Positions 13,001 through 18,410 of a stretch of DNA of 64,000 nucleotides are shown here, piece by piece (positions within the stretch are counted from its first letter, which is position 1; each line of letters opens with the position of its first letter). The translations under genes were made by a program, and so were the position numbers. The notes beneath the pieces were generated by a model that worked only from the letters and a program-made list of their open reading frames with translations, made no database searches and was not told the origin of the DNA. The stretch comes from Bedellia somnulentella (taxonomy: Eukaryota; Arthropoda; Insecta; Lepidoptera; Bedelliidae), in NCBI GenBank assembly GCA_963576735.1, contig OY755196.1:8847912-8911911 (forward strand). Direction: 5' to 3'.

Positions 13001-13866
13001 CGTTTTGTACGAATACACTGTCACATGACTAAGTACAACTCAGCCATGTGGGTTTACTCACGATGTTTTCCCTCACCGTTAACAACCATGATAAATTAAC
13101 CACACATATGTCTTTAGAAAAGACAAATTGGTGTAGGCCCGACCCAGGATTTGAACACTAGTCGTTTGCACGATAACCGAGTGTTCTACCCACTGGGCTA
13201 ACACGGTTATGAAAAGTATCCTATTTGATAATTTGGGTCATTATCTAACATTCTGCCAAATTTCATTTATATACATTTTTTACTTGAGGAGCCTTTTCGC
13301 CTCAAACACACAAACATCCAAACATCTAAACTGTCACATTTATAATATTAATAGGATAATCCCCACATGAGGTTTTCATGCAAAACAAAGCACAAATAAT
13401 ATTGTGTTAGTTCAAAAAGATAATTTTTAAAAGGGACATAGATATTATTGAGTCCAAAGCTCTGGGTCTGAATGTTGGTTATACATTGACCCGGAAGTAC
13501 CAACTTACATACTATTCACTATAAAGAAACCCAATAAGGGGTATCCAGCCAGATTCATTGAGAAAATAATTACTCAACCAAATTTGAAAAATCAATGAAT
13601 GTATAACACTAAAAAAAACTAACGACTGAATGAAAATTTGAGTTTTTCACAATCCTTTAGGATTCTTTGTAGCAAAGAGTTCTTCTTCAGAGACTTCGTG
13701 CTAAATTCAAAATATCCCACCTAACTCTTTATTAATGTGCGACTCAGGCATGTCCAAGGTAAGTTTGATCCTATAAGGCTGCGCCGCCATCAGCATCCGA
13801 CCGTGTTTGGTGAGTTGCACGTGGGCTGACGGAAACGAGCACACGCCCATTGCTTCGTCGCATGAT
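942..13866 (-). CDS. Seipin: Seipin (BSCL2 homologue), C-terminal seven exons
   Basis: Spliced host gene read on the minus strand: exons 13866-13721, 11006-10922, 6552-6435, 4304-4166, 3282-3197, 1608-1533 and 1021-942 (stop TGA). Every exon has AG/GT borders and the phases join exactly, giving 242 residues with no stop. The lumenal beta-sandwich core is visible (VCSFPSAHVQLT, YRIKLTLDMPES, GMFMVCAQM, CRSVMLRY), then VTDAYIELQS and HFSGLRYVMYHWP, then the second membrane helix (ISSNLFFVSMIFVLSWYHL) and an acidic, polar cytosolic tail. Seipins are ER membrane oligomers at lipid-droplet contact sites. The N-terminal exons (first membrane helix) were not found between 13,867 and 64,000, so they lie outside the window or were missed. 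Family assignment is from remembered motifs of insect seipins; lineage and orthology were not computed. Confidence 0.9.
1200..1345 (-). repeat. SINE-B fragment
   Basis: Contains the SINE-B body signatures CACGTTTTGAATGGACAG and GGGGGCAGGCCTATCGCC in reverse orientation. The tRNA-like head and the tail are missing. Confidence 0.75.
1438..1528 (+). repeat. SINE-A 3' fragment next to a seipin splice donor
   Basis: Truncated copy: GATGTGGCTGAAGAGTTCC, CTGGCTACCCC, GCCGTGAGTATATGCATG. Its TATG tail runs directly up to the donor of the seipin exon at 1533. Confidence 0.8.
1533..1608 (-). CDS. Seipin: Seipin exon: cytosolic tail
   Basis: 76-bp exon with acceptor GTTTGTTTTCAG and donor GAAG|GTAAGT. 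It encodes 25 polar residues (ISVANTNNVEAKENG, then a Lys-rich stretch). Low complexity, so it is supported mainly by splice signals and phase. The tail of a SINE-A insertion begins about 6 bp beyond the donor. Confidence 0.8.
1695..1905 (-). repeat. SINE-A copy
   Basis: Reverse-complement copy from TTACAGCCATAAATCCC to CTCTTACGACACCCATT, with the GGTCTCCAACCGAATCGCCC body. It lacks the first 50 bp of the element. Confidence 0.8.
2416..2853. mobile_element. TA-flanked MITE
   Basis: GGCTATTTGACT at the left end and AGTCAAATAGCC at the right end are perfect inverted repeats, and TA lies on both outer sides (2414-2415 and 2854-2855). The interior of about 440 bp has no open frame. Terminal layout and TA flanks suggest a non-autonomous Tc1/mariner-type element. 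Because the TA could be part of a longer palindromic end, the superfamily is tentative. Confidence 0.6.
2996..3165 (-). repeat. SINE-A copy
   Basis: Starts with the ACATACATACATACAT tail, then CTCACGGCTGTAAATCCC, and ends at CATCGCCCAAAAATCG. It is 5' truncated. It stops about 30 bp from the donor of the seipin exon at 3197. Confidence 0.85.
3197..3282 (-). CDS. Seipin: Seipin exon: second transmembrane helix
   Basis: 86-bp exon with acceptor TATTTTTTCAG and donor AAG|GTAAGC. Together with the incoming G it encodes 29 residues, ISSNLFFVSMIFVLSWYHL and then QDGLPGFMK. This is a hydrophobic helix with the SWY-H ending typical of insect seipins. Confidence 0.92.
3340..3592 (+). repeat. SINE-A, full-length copy
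   Basis: Complete copy: head TGTAGTGTCGGCTTAGAA, CGTAAGAGGCGACTAAGG, GGCGATGTGGTTGGAGACC, the CTGGCTACCCCGTTAAGGG hairpin, then TATGTATGTATG. GGTTGGAGACC resembles a polymerase III B box (GGTTCGANNCC), so a tRNA-type promoter is possible but unproven. Confidence 0.88.
4166..4304 (-). CDS. Seipin: Seipin exon: TDAYIELQS to SGLRYVMYHWP
   Basis: 139-bp exon beginning in phase 0 after a T-rich CCACCAG acceptor, with donor G|GTGAGA. It encodes DTPVTDAYIELQS through SGLRYVMYHWPKISAVF, the end of the lumenal domain leading into the second membrane helix. A hAT element with its target duplication starts 29 bp upstream of the exon in gene direction. Confidence 0.92.
4500..4608 (+). mobile_element. 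RTE-type LINE 3' end fragment
   Basis: Encodes the C-terminal residues MDVNEAREVCQDRTKWRSI and then VSAYPNGN, identical to the end of the LINE reading frame at 58,452. The CCCCAATGGGAACAATGGGC hairpin and GTGAGTATAAGTAAG tail follow. Confidence 0.85.
4676..4925 (-). repeat. SINE-A copy inside the hAT element
   Basis: Reverse copy from ACATACAATAC through GGTAGCCAGAACTTCAG to CCGGCTTTACACGGC. Diverged relative to other copies. Confidence 0.8.
5798..6050 (-). repeat. SINE-A, full-length copy
   Basis: Tail ACATACATACATACATAT, body with GGGTCTCCAACCACATCGCC, head CCGACACTACACGGC. Nearly identical to the copies at 3340 and 12,023, so it belongs to the youngest subfamily in the window. Confidence 0.88.
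6075..6150 (-). repeat. SINE-B fragment
   Basis: GTTCACGCCATATCTCGACG then GGTACTAATACTTCTGAAC and ATCACGTG: the 3' part of SINE-B in reverse, lying between two SINE-A copies. Confidence 0.65.
6168..6405 (-). repeat. SINE-A copy
   Basis: Reverse copy from ATATATACTCACGGC to CCGACACTGCACAGC. It uses the CCCTAGAAGGGG hairpin variant rather than CCCTTAACGGGG. It ends about 30 bp from the seipin exon at 6435. Confidence 0.85.
6435..6552 (-). CDS. Seipin: Seipin exon: amphipathic linker and VELF segment
   Basis: 118-bp exon with acceptor TTTGTTCAG and donor GAG|GTATTA. It encodes 40 residues including RWLRTLFLAPFLVFG and then QVELFPHFEDNE, and it ends in phase 0. A SINE-A copy ends about 30 bp beyond the donor. 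Confidence 0.88.
6640..6838 (+). repeat. SINE-A, 3' truncated
   Basis: Head GCCGTGTAGTGTCGGC through GGAATTTTTCATTCCAAAGC. The CTGGCTACCCC hairpin and tail are missing. Confidence 0.8.
6860..7473. mobile_element. hAT MITE with an 8-bp target duplication
   Basis: Termini TAGGGTTACCATATG and CATATGGTAACCCTA are perfect inverted repeats. GTCATAGG is duplicated at 6852-6859 and 7474-7481. Near both ends the interior repeats GACAGGC and AGGCATTTT. No transposase is encoded. A SINE-A (7093-7310) sits inside it. Confidence 0.88.
7093..7310 (+). repeat. SINE-A nested in the hAT MITE, with target duplication
   Basis: Head GCTGTGTAGTGTCGGC to tail TATGTATGTATG. A duplicated TATTAAAAAAA flanks it, indicating target-primed insertion into an A-rich site. 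A stretch between the CATTTC and CTTGGGGC segments is missing. Confidence 0.83.
7610..7668 (-). repeat. SINE-T remnant
   Basis: AATATTTCGACACCAGCG and then GATCGTACCCACGAGC: reverse B-box side of the tRNA-headed SINE. The A-box half is absent. Confidence 0.6.
7977..8124. repeat. 148-bp near-perfect palindrome
   Basis: Arms read TTTTTTGACATGAATTCC inward, each followed by CTCATGTGGGGATTATTAC. They meet at GAAATTTCGAAATTTTTC. Each arm equals the 3' tail of SINE-T plus its usual flank, so this looks like two tails joined tail to tail. Confidence 0.8.
8265..8400 (+). repeat. SINE-T (tRNA-derived)
   Basis: tRNA-like head: A box TAGCTCAGTTGGCAGAGCG, B box GGTTCGAACCCC, then TGTCGAAATTTTTCTTTCC. 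It lacks a foldable 3' acceptor/CCA region and continues into the repeat tail, so it is a SINE and not a functional tRNA gene. Confidence 0.82.
8856..8975 (-). repeat. SINE-A 3' half
   Basis: ACATACATACATATACTC, GGCTATAAATCCCTTAACGG and CAGCCACTTTTGGAAG. 5' truncated at about 115 bp. Confidence 0.8.
9010..9345 (+). repeat. SINE-B copy
   Basis: tRNA-like head with CTCAATGGGTAGAACAC (A box) and GGTTCCAATCCC (B box). The conserved body follows (CAATTTGTCTTTTCTAAAG, GGCAGGCCTATCGCC region reversed as CGATAGGCCTGCCCCC), ending near CAACCCCTTCGGGTG. Confidence 0.82.
9400..9575 (+). repeat. SINE-T with target duplication
   Basis: Head TAGCTCAATTGGCAGAGCG and GGTTCGGTTCCC, then GTTGAAATTTTTCTTTCC. 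AATAAAGAATAAATAAAGG on the left and its tail counterpart on the right frame it. Confidence 0.78.
9670..9935. repeat. Two SINE-A pieces joined head to head
   Basis: 9670-9832 is a minus-strand 5' half ending in GGCACTACACGGC. At 9833-9935 a plus-strand 3' half follows (TCCAAAAGTGGCTGAGG to TATGTATGTATG). Together they make most of one element with the 5' part inverted, as produced by twin priming or later rearrangement. Confidence 0.72.
10085..10430 (+). repeat. Diverged SINE-A split by a foldback arm
   Basis: Head GCGTGTCGGCTTGG to CTAAGGATTTTT, then a foreign segment at 10,262-10,377, then the remaining GTCTAGTTACCCC and GTATAGCCGTATATA tail. Confidence 0.65.
10262..10810. repeat. Foldback repeat present as three arms
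   Basis: The unit GATAACGGTTAGAATGAGAT, GGCAGTATACGATACTAAG ... GCTCGTGCTTGCCC occurs at 10,262-10,377 (+), 10,528-10,660 (+) and 10,668-10,808 (-). The last two form an inverted pair with AGCACGAGCGCTATTTTATC at both outer ends. This looks like a palindromic MITE plus a solo arm. No coding frame. Confidence 0.7.
10922..11006 (-). CDS. Seipin: Seipin exon: GMFMVCAQM segment
   Basis: 85-bp exon with acceptor ATCATTTCAG and donor AG|GTTGGT. With the G carried from the previous exon it reads GMFMVCAQMRSKGG and then CRSVMLRY. This is the conserved seipin strand after the PES-x-N-x-x-LG turn, followed by the Cys-Arg-Ser/Tyr motif. Confidence 0.9.
11103..11356 (-). repeat. SINE-A, full length with target duplication
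   Basis: Reverse copy flanked by TTTAGCTCAC on both sides (at about 11,097 and 11,355). Tail ACATACATACATAT, head CCGATACTACACGGC. The duplication supports LINE-type integration. Confidence 0.85.
11440..11600 (-). repeat. SINE-T copy
   Basis: Reverse head: CACTCGAACCCACGATATCC (B box) and CTGCCAACTGAGCTATAG (A box). It is followed by a second partial unit ending in GGTGTCGAAACTTTTC. Confidence 0.72.
11601..12000 (+). mobile_element. Dispersed repeat with TCCTATTAATATTATAAATG end
   Basis: Begins TCCTATTAATATTATAAATG with GTGAAAGTTTAGATGTTGG and ends near GTCGGGTCAGCTTG. Its relative is inverted at 12,709-13,346. This resembles the common non-coding repeat of insect genomes whose other end reads CTAGCTGACCCG. 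It is interrupted by a piggyBac-type MITE. Confidence 0.6.
11826..11933. mobile_element. 108-bp piggyBac-type MITE
   Basis: TTAA sits on both sides (11,822-11,825 and 11,934-11,937). The ends CCCTTTATAAGGCA and TGCCTTATAAAGGG are perfect inverted repeats starting with CCC, as in the piggyBac superfamily. Too short to encode anything. Confidence 0.85.
12023..12272 (+). repeat. SINE-A, full-length copy
   Basis: Head GTGTAGTGTCGGCTTAG, body GGCGATGTGGTTGGAGACC, tail TATGTATGTATG. Very close to the 3340 and 5798 copies. Confidence 0.87.
12278..12365 (-). repeat. SINE-T copy
   Basis: TACAGTGTCGAACCCACGAC (B box side) and CGCTCTACCAACGGAGC (A box side) in reverse. Directly adjoins the tail of the preceding SINE-A. 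Confidence 0.7.
12436..12673 (-). repeat. SINE-A copy with a small hairpin deletion
   Basis: Reverse copy from GCATACATATACTCACGG to CCGACACTACACGG. The usual CCCTTAACGGGGTAGCC is reduced to CCCTTAAAGTACCC. Confidence 0.83.
12709..13346 (-). mobile_element. Dispersed repeat (inverted relative of 11,601) containing a SINE-B
   Basis: Starts CTAGCTAACCCGACAGAC, with TTCGTACTGTCAAACTTGC, and ends at CTGTCACATTTATAATATT, the reverse of the start of the 11,601 copy. The SINE-B at 12,836-13,208 interrupts it. Confidence 0.62.
12836..13208 (-). repeat. SINE-B, full-length copy
   Basis: Tail AACATAATAATAACATAAC, hairpin CCCCGAAGGGGTTGGCAGAG, body, then the tRNA-like head in reverse (CAGGATTTGAACACTAG, CTACCCACTGGGCTAAC). 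One of two complete copies, with 60,058-60,450. Confidence 0.82.
13347..13720. other. Unassigned intronic sequence
   Basis: No coding frame with support and no recognisable repeat beyond CCCCACATGAGGTTTTCATG, a motif also seen next to SINE-T copies at 9,390 and 11,400. It belongs to a seipin intron. Confidence 0.5.
13721..13866 (-). CDS. Seipin: Seipin exon: start of lumenal domain
   Basis: 146-bp exon. The acceptor reads TATTCCCCAG on the minus strand and the donor is G|GTGGGA. It encodes 48 complete residues from SCDEAMGVCSFPS to INKEL plus one base at each end. CSFPSAHVQLT and LDMPES match the strand pattern of seipin lumenal domains. It is the most 5' exon seen. Confidence 0.9.
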
Positions 13867-14269
13867 CTGGGGAATATAAAAACAAGTTTTTTATGTTTAC
13901 CCGCCTTTTATTGTCGATACTATGTATTAGGTAGGGTTTACTTTTTTTATTAGGATGGTTGTTGTATGATTTACAGTGTCTCTGAAAACACTTGTTCACC
14001 CAGGAAATTTTAATTATGCTGAGGCTGTCTGTAATTGTGTTTACTGCTGATTTCATTTGTTCAAGATTGCTATTGTCCTAAATAATCAAATCAGGGATTC
14101 TATGAAAAAAAAATACCTACATAAGTCATAAGTAGTATATAAAAATAATAGTGATCCTTGAGTATTGATTATTCTATATCTCTGTAAATCTTAGTTCCTA
14201 ACATACTGGGCACTTTATAAGCTCCTTGCTCATAAGTAGGTTTTATGGTTCATGGTATAGGTAGGTGTC

Positions 14270-14671
14270 ATGCATAGTATAACAGGTTTTGTCTTACCTA
14301 GAGTTGGTAATCTAGCTTTGGATGAAGTGACTTGGGCAGAGCTGGTTGGGGCTCTAAACGAACATTTTCTACCTAAGAGGTCAACTTTTGCTGATAGAGC
14401 AAAGTTTTATGACGCAGTGAGACTAGAGGAAGAAAGTGTCGAGGAATGGGCGGCTTGTTTAAGAGGATTAGCCGTTTTCTGTGATTTTGGCGCGGAGCTG
14501 AACACTTTGCTGCGTGATCGATTTGTGTTGGGTTTGAGAGCAGGTCCAGAAAGAGATCGGCTTTTCGAACAAGACTCAAAATCTCTGACACTCTCAAAAG
14601 CAGTTGAGATAGCTCAACAAGCGGCGTGCGCGCGTGCAGCGCGTTCGTATGTGGAGGGTGGCAGAGAGTAG
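14270..14671 (+). pseudogene. gypsy-1 gag fragment
   Basis: 133-residue frame (LALDEVTWAELVGALNEHF, FADRAKFYDAVRLEEESVEE, LRDRFVLGLRAG, LSKAVEIAQQA). It matches the capsid-region helices of Ty3/gypsy gag of the K02A2.6-like lineage common in arthropods. The frame is open at 5' and ends before the nucleocapsid. A 648-bp insertion at 14,778 and a frameshift separate it from the pol frame at 15,604. No LTR was found upstream, so the element is 5' truncated or strongly diverged. Confidence 0.75.
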
Positions 14672-14777
14672 TTTGTCAAGCAAGAGGCGGAGCCGGTCTA
14701 TAGAATGAGTGACCGGGGGCAGCGAGCAGTGAGTTCCGCAACAGCGGGCGCGTCATCGGTGCAACGCTGTATTGTTT

Positions 14778-15425
14778 AGAAAGAAAGAAAGAAAGAAAGA
14801 AAGAAAAACATTTATTCATTGCTAAGCTTGAGTAAACAATACATGAAACATAACAACAAAATAATATTAAGGTTGGTTTTACAACAAAAGAAAAAAATAT
14901 ATATAAGTTAACAAAAATAAATAATAAAAAAAAAAAAATCTCAAAATAAAACATGAGTTATAAAATAAGAAAAAAGCAAACATAAATAAAAACGAACCAA
15001 AATATATGATGACTTAATAAAATTATTAAGAACCTGTCACAAGAATAGCCATTACCTGCGTAGCAATGAATTGGCAGATGACTCAGCATTTTCGTTGTGA
15101 GTTAATACCTCACAACACTGATTTTCAGTCACCGCCAAGTAGAGGTGATGCACGAACTATTAATATTATATACATAATGCATGCATATATTTTAAATATA
15201 TAAAAATATCAAACAAATCAACAGAACCATAAACATGAATATACAAAATTGATATATTTAAACAAATTGACAAAAAGTTAAATAGAAAAAATTAAATAAA
15301 TAAAATACAATGAAATGATAATTTCATACGACACATAACTAAAAATTAATAAACGATAATAGCAAAGACATTTCAAATAGTCATATATATCCGTATACTT
15401 TATTTACAAAGGGAAAACTAATATA
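14778..15425 (-). mobile_element. LINE or SINE insertion with (CTTT)n tail
   Basis: Flanked by ATTGTTT duplications (14,771-14,777 and 15,426-15,432). On the minus strand it ends in a (CTTT)n microsatellite after AATGAATAAATG, the 3' tail style of lepidopteran CR1/Zenon-like LINEs. About 650 bp, A+T-rich, without a recognisable reverse transcriptase. Confidence 0.7.
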
Positions 15426-15603
15426 ATTGTTTGATCCATTGATTGTCTACTTCTATTTAATAAGGAAGAATGGGTGGGGGATTAGCCAAAGGATTTTGTT
15501 GAAGTAGCAAAAGGTTTTTAAGCTTTCGCTTGAAGGTGAATTTACTGTTTGTGGGAAAAGAAACCATAGCTCGGATAAATGTCGTTTTAAAAACTATCAG
15601 TGT

Positions 15604-17394
15604 ATGATGTGTGGTGAGAAAGGTCACCTTAAGAAAGTGTGCACTAAAAAAGTGGGTAAAGTGAACTTGCATAACATTGGGCACGATTGTACGGAATGCG
15701 AGTTATACAATTTGAGGTATGTTAACTATGAACCTTTTAAAGTCGATGTAATGATTAATAACCGATCTTTTTGTATGGAATTGGATTGTGGAGCGGGTCG
15801 TAGTGTTATTTCCGAATTGTTTTACTTAACGAATTTTAAGCATTATAAATTATTGAAATCTGATTTGGTATTTTGTCTTTATACAAAACATAAAATTATG
15901 CCGGTAGGTTTCATTTCGTGTGATGTTTTTTACAATAATATGCAGAGAAAAATCAATTTCTATGTAATTAAAGAAGGGGGACCGCCGCTTCTTGGGCGTG
16001 ATTTTATGTCACAGTTTAATTTAAGTTTGGTGTCTTCTTGTAATAATAATGATTTAAGTGTTACAAGTAGCGACGGTGGAGTGCAGCAAGTTTTGTATGA
16101 ATACCCAGATATTTGGAAAAACGAATTAGGGTGTTTTAATAAATTTAAAGTTAGCTTACATTTAAAAGAGAACTCAATTTCGAAGTTTTTCAAACCGCGT
16201 AAAATACCTTTTGCTCTAAAGGATAAAGTAGAGGAAGAATTGGATAGATTAGTCAATTCAGGCATATTGGTACCGGTGCAATTTTCTGAATTCGCTACCC
16301 CTATTGTACCGGTTCTTAAGGACGACGGAAAAATTAAAATAGCAGGAGATTTTTCATGTACAGTCAACAAAGTTTTAAAAATTGATAAGTACACATTGCC
16401 CCATATTCAAGAAGTTTTTGCTAAATTAGGGGGGGGGGGGGGTGAGCATTATTCTAAAATAGATTTGAAAAACGCGTACAATCAATTTTGTCTTTCAGAG
16501 GAGTCACAAATCTTAACGACTATTAATACGTCGAAAGGGCTTTTTAAATATACGCGTCTGGTGTACGGTCTCGCTAATGCACCAGCTATATTCCAAAAAG
16601 CCATAGAAACATTAGTTGCGGGCATTGAAGGTGTGTCTTGTTGGTACGACGATATCTGCCTAACTGCGCCAAATAGGTCACTCCATCTATCTAGACTAAG
16701 AGAAGTACTGGGCCGGATACAGGATGCAGGACTTAGACTCCAAAAGGAAAAGTGTAGTTTTTTTCAGGACAGTGTAACTTATCTTGGTTTCGTAATAAGT
16801 AAAAATGGTATTAAAACATGTCCTAGTAAGGTAGAAGCGATAACAAAGGCACCTGTTCCATCTAGTGTATTAGAACTTAAACGTTTCCTGGGTGTAGTAA
16901 ACTATTATAGGAATTTCATTCCAAACGCGTCCTCAGTGTTAAATCCATTACACGAATTGTTAAAAGATGGTATTATTTGGAAATGGGAGGACAGGCATCA
17001 GCGCGCGTTCGACTCGGTTATAGGTGAACTGGCATCAGATAGGTTGTTAACACATTTTGATCCCAAACAGCGGTTGGTTCTCACGGTAGACGCGGGACCA
17101 GCCGGCCTAGGCGCGGTCTTGGCCCACTTAAATCCCAATGGCACCGAAAGGCCAATAGCATTTGCTTCTCGATCACTATCCTCCAGTGAAAAGAATTATA
17201 GCCAGATACATAAAGAAGCAACTGCAATACTTTTCGGGGTGAAACATTTTCACCAATATCTTTACGGTTGCCAGGAGCCTTTTATTTTAAAGACTGATCA
17301 CAGACCTCTATTAAGTATTTTCGGTAAAAAGGACGGTGTATCTATTACCGCAGCTCAGCGACTGCAGAGATACGCTATATATTTACAACAACAA
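15604..17394 (+). pseudogene. gypsy-1 pol: nucleocapsid end, protease, reverse transcriptase, RNase H
   Basis: About 597 residues of open frame. Order: a CCHC knuckle CMMCGEKGHLKKVC; a retropepsin-like segment MELDCGAGRSVI (Asp present, Cys in place of the usual Thr/Ser); reverse transcriptase with KIDLKNAYNQF and CWYDDICLT (active-site box degenerate, Trp for Tyr); and RNase H with TVDAGPAGLGAVL and KTDHRPLLSIF. A run of 14 G at 16,429-16,442 expands a Gly tract. Integrase and a 3' LTR are absent: the frame continues after about codon 597 into unrelated protein X sequence. The first zinc knuckle, just upstream at 15,540, has Phe for its first Cys. Confidence 0.88.
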
Positions 17395-17725
17395 AACACA
17401 CGAAATAAAAGCATAGATCGCACTGAAAATCCAATAGAACCAATTAGTTCTTCATCGTCATCATCAATTACCAACGATTCCGATGATTCAGTAGTAGTAG
17501 TAAAGGTACCCAAACCCACTACATCTCAGCAGGTATCCAGCGGAATAAATTTTTCTGCGCTTTCAAAGACTTGCGATAGGTTTGGAATATCCGACAGGGC
17601 AGGAGCAGCTATTGCTTCCGTAGTTTTGCATGCAACAGAGCCTGCCCCGGTGATTGACAAAAACAAATTGCGCCGAGAAAGAACCAAAACACGACAAAGT
17701 ATAATGTCTAAAGACAAAGTACAAT
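17395..17725 (+). pseudogene. Protein X, N-terminal part, fused in frame to gypsy-1 RNase H
   Basis: Continuation of the gypsy-1 frame without a stop: Ser-rich linker, then INFSALSKTCDRFGISDRAG, AAIASVVLHATEPA and DKNKLRRERTKTRQS. This is not retroviral. It belongs to a multicopy arthropod protein family that I recognise only as unnamed, repeat-encoded proteins. It is interrupted at 17,725 by transposon A and resumes at 22,749; removing transposon A plus one CAAT keeps the frame open. Function unknown. Confidence 0.6.
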
Positions 17726-17736
17726 CGGACCGTGTT

Positions 17737-18215
17737 TAGCAGAAATGTTCCAAACCACAAGTAGGTCGAAAATGAGTTGGGTATGCCACAATGATCCTTA
17801 GGGTCAATTTTATCTATGGACGAAGACACATATCTCTATGGCCCCTACAACACCTTTAGAACTACCAGTAGTACAACCCACATGTTCTAGAAGTGATATT
17901 ATTTAAATCTCTGTAATAATCCAAGCTACTTGAAACGTTACTAAAAATAAATATTAATTTTCCTAAAATAGTCCATGCCACTTGTACTTGATAAATGAAT
18001 GCATATTTAATTCACAGAAATGATCCAAGCCACATGGAACATTTTTGATATTTAAAACGAATCCATTCCGACTAACAGTTTCAAAAAAGCAGAAACAGTA
18101 CAAGCCACATGGACTGTTTCTGAGAAAACAATTTAAAAATAAGTTATACTCCAAGCCACTTAAACCGTTTATGTGAATTATTGTGATATTTTAATACTAT
18201 CCCAAGCCACTCGAA
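17737..18215. promoter_or_regulatory. Subterminal repeat cluster of transposon A
   Basis: At least six related motifs: CCAAACCAC (17,751), CCAAGCTACTTGAAACG (about 17,920), CCATGCCACTTG (17,972), CCAAGCCACATGGAAC (18,026), CAAGCCACATGGACTG (18,101), CCAAGCCACTTAAACCG (18,151) and CCAAGCCACTCG (18,200). Regular spacing near one end is typical of transposase-binding subterminal repeats. That role is inferred. Confidence 0.65.
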
Positions 18216-18410
18216 ATAATTTTTGAATAATTAGTATCCGTCATTATTATGTTTCAAAGTAACAAAACGTACTCTAAGAGTATAAGTGAAATATTTTTTT
18301 ATTCTGGTCACACTGAAACATTGCTTTAAAAACAAATCGTGCGTAATTTATTGGCGTCAGTTGAAAGCGAGTTGAAAAAGTAAACATTGCCGAAGTGGAG
18401 TTTTCTAAAG

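Noticed and set aside
13790..14056. 88-codon minus-strand open frame beside the seipin exon
   Set aside because: It crosses the exon in a different frame and reads through the acceptor; the spliced seipin frame explains the conserved part.
15960..16394. 144-codon antisense frame in gypsy-1 pol
   Set aside because: Shadow of the sense reverse transcriptase frame, without family features.
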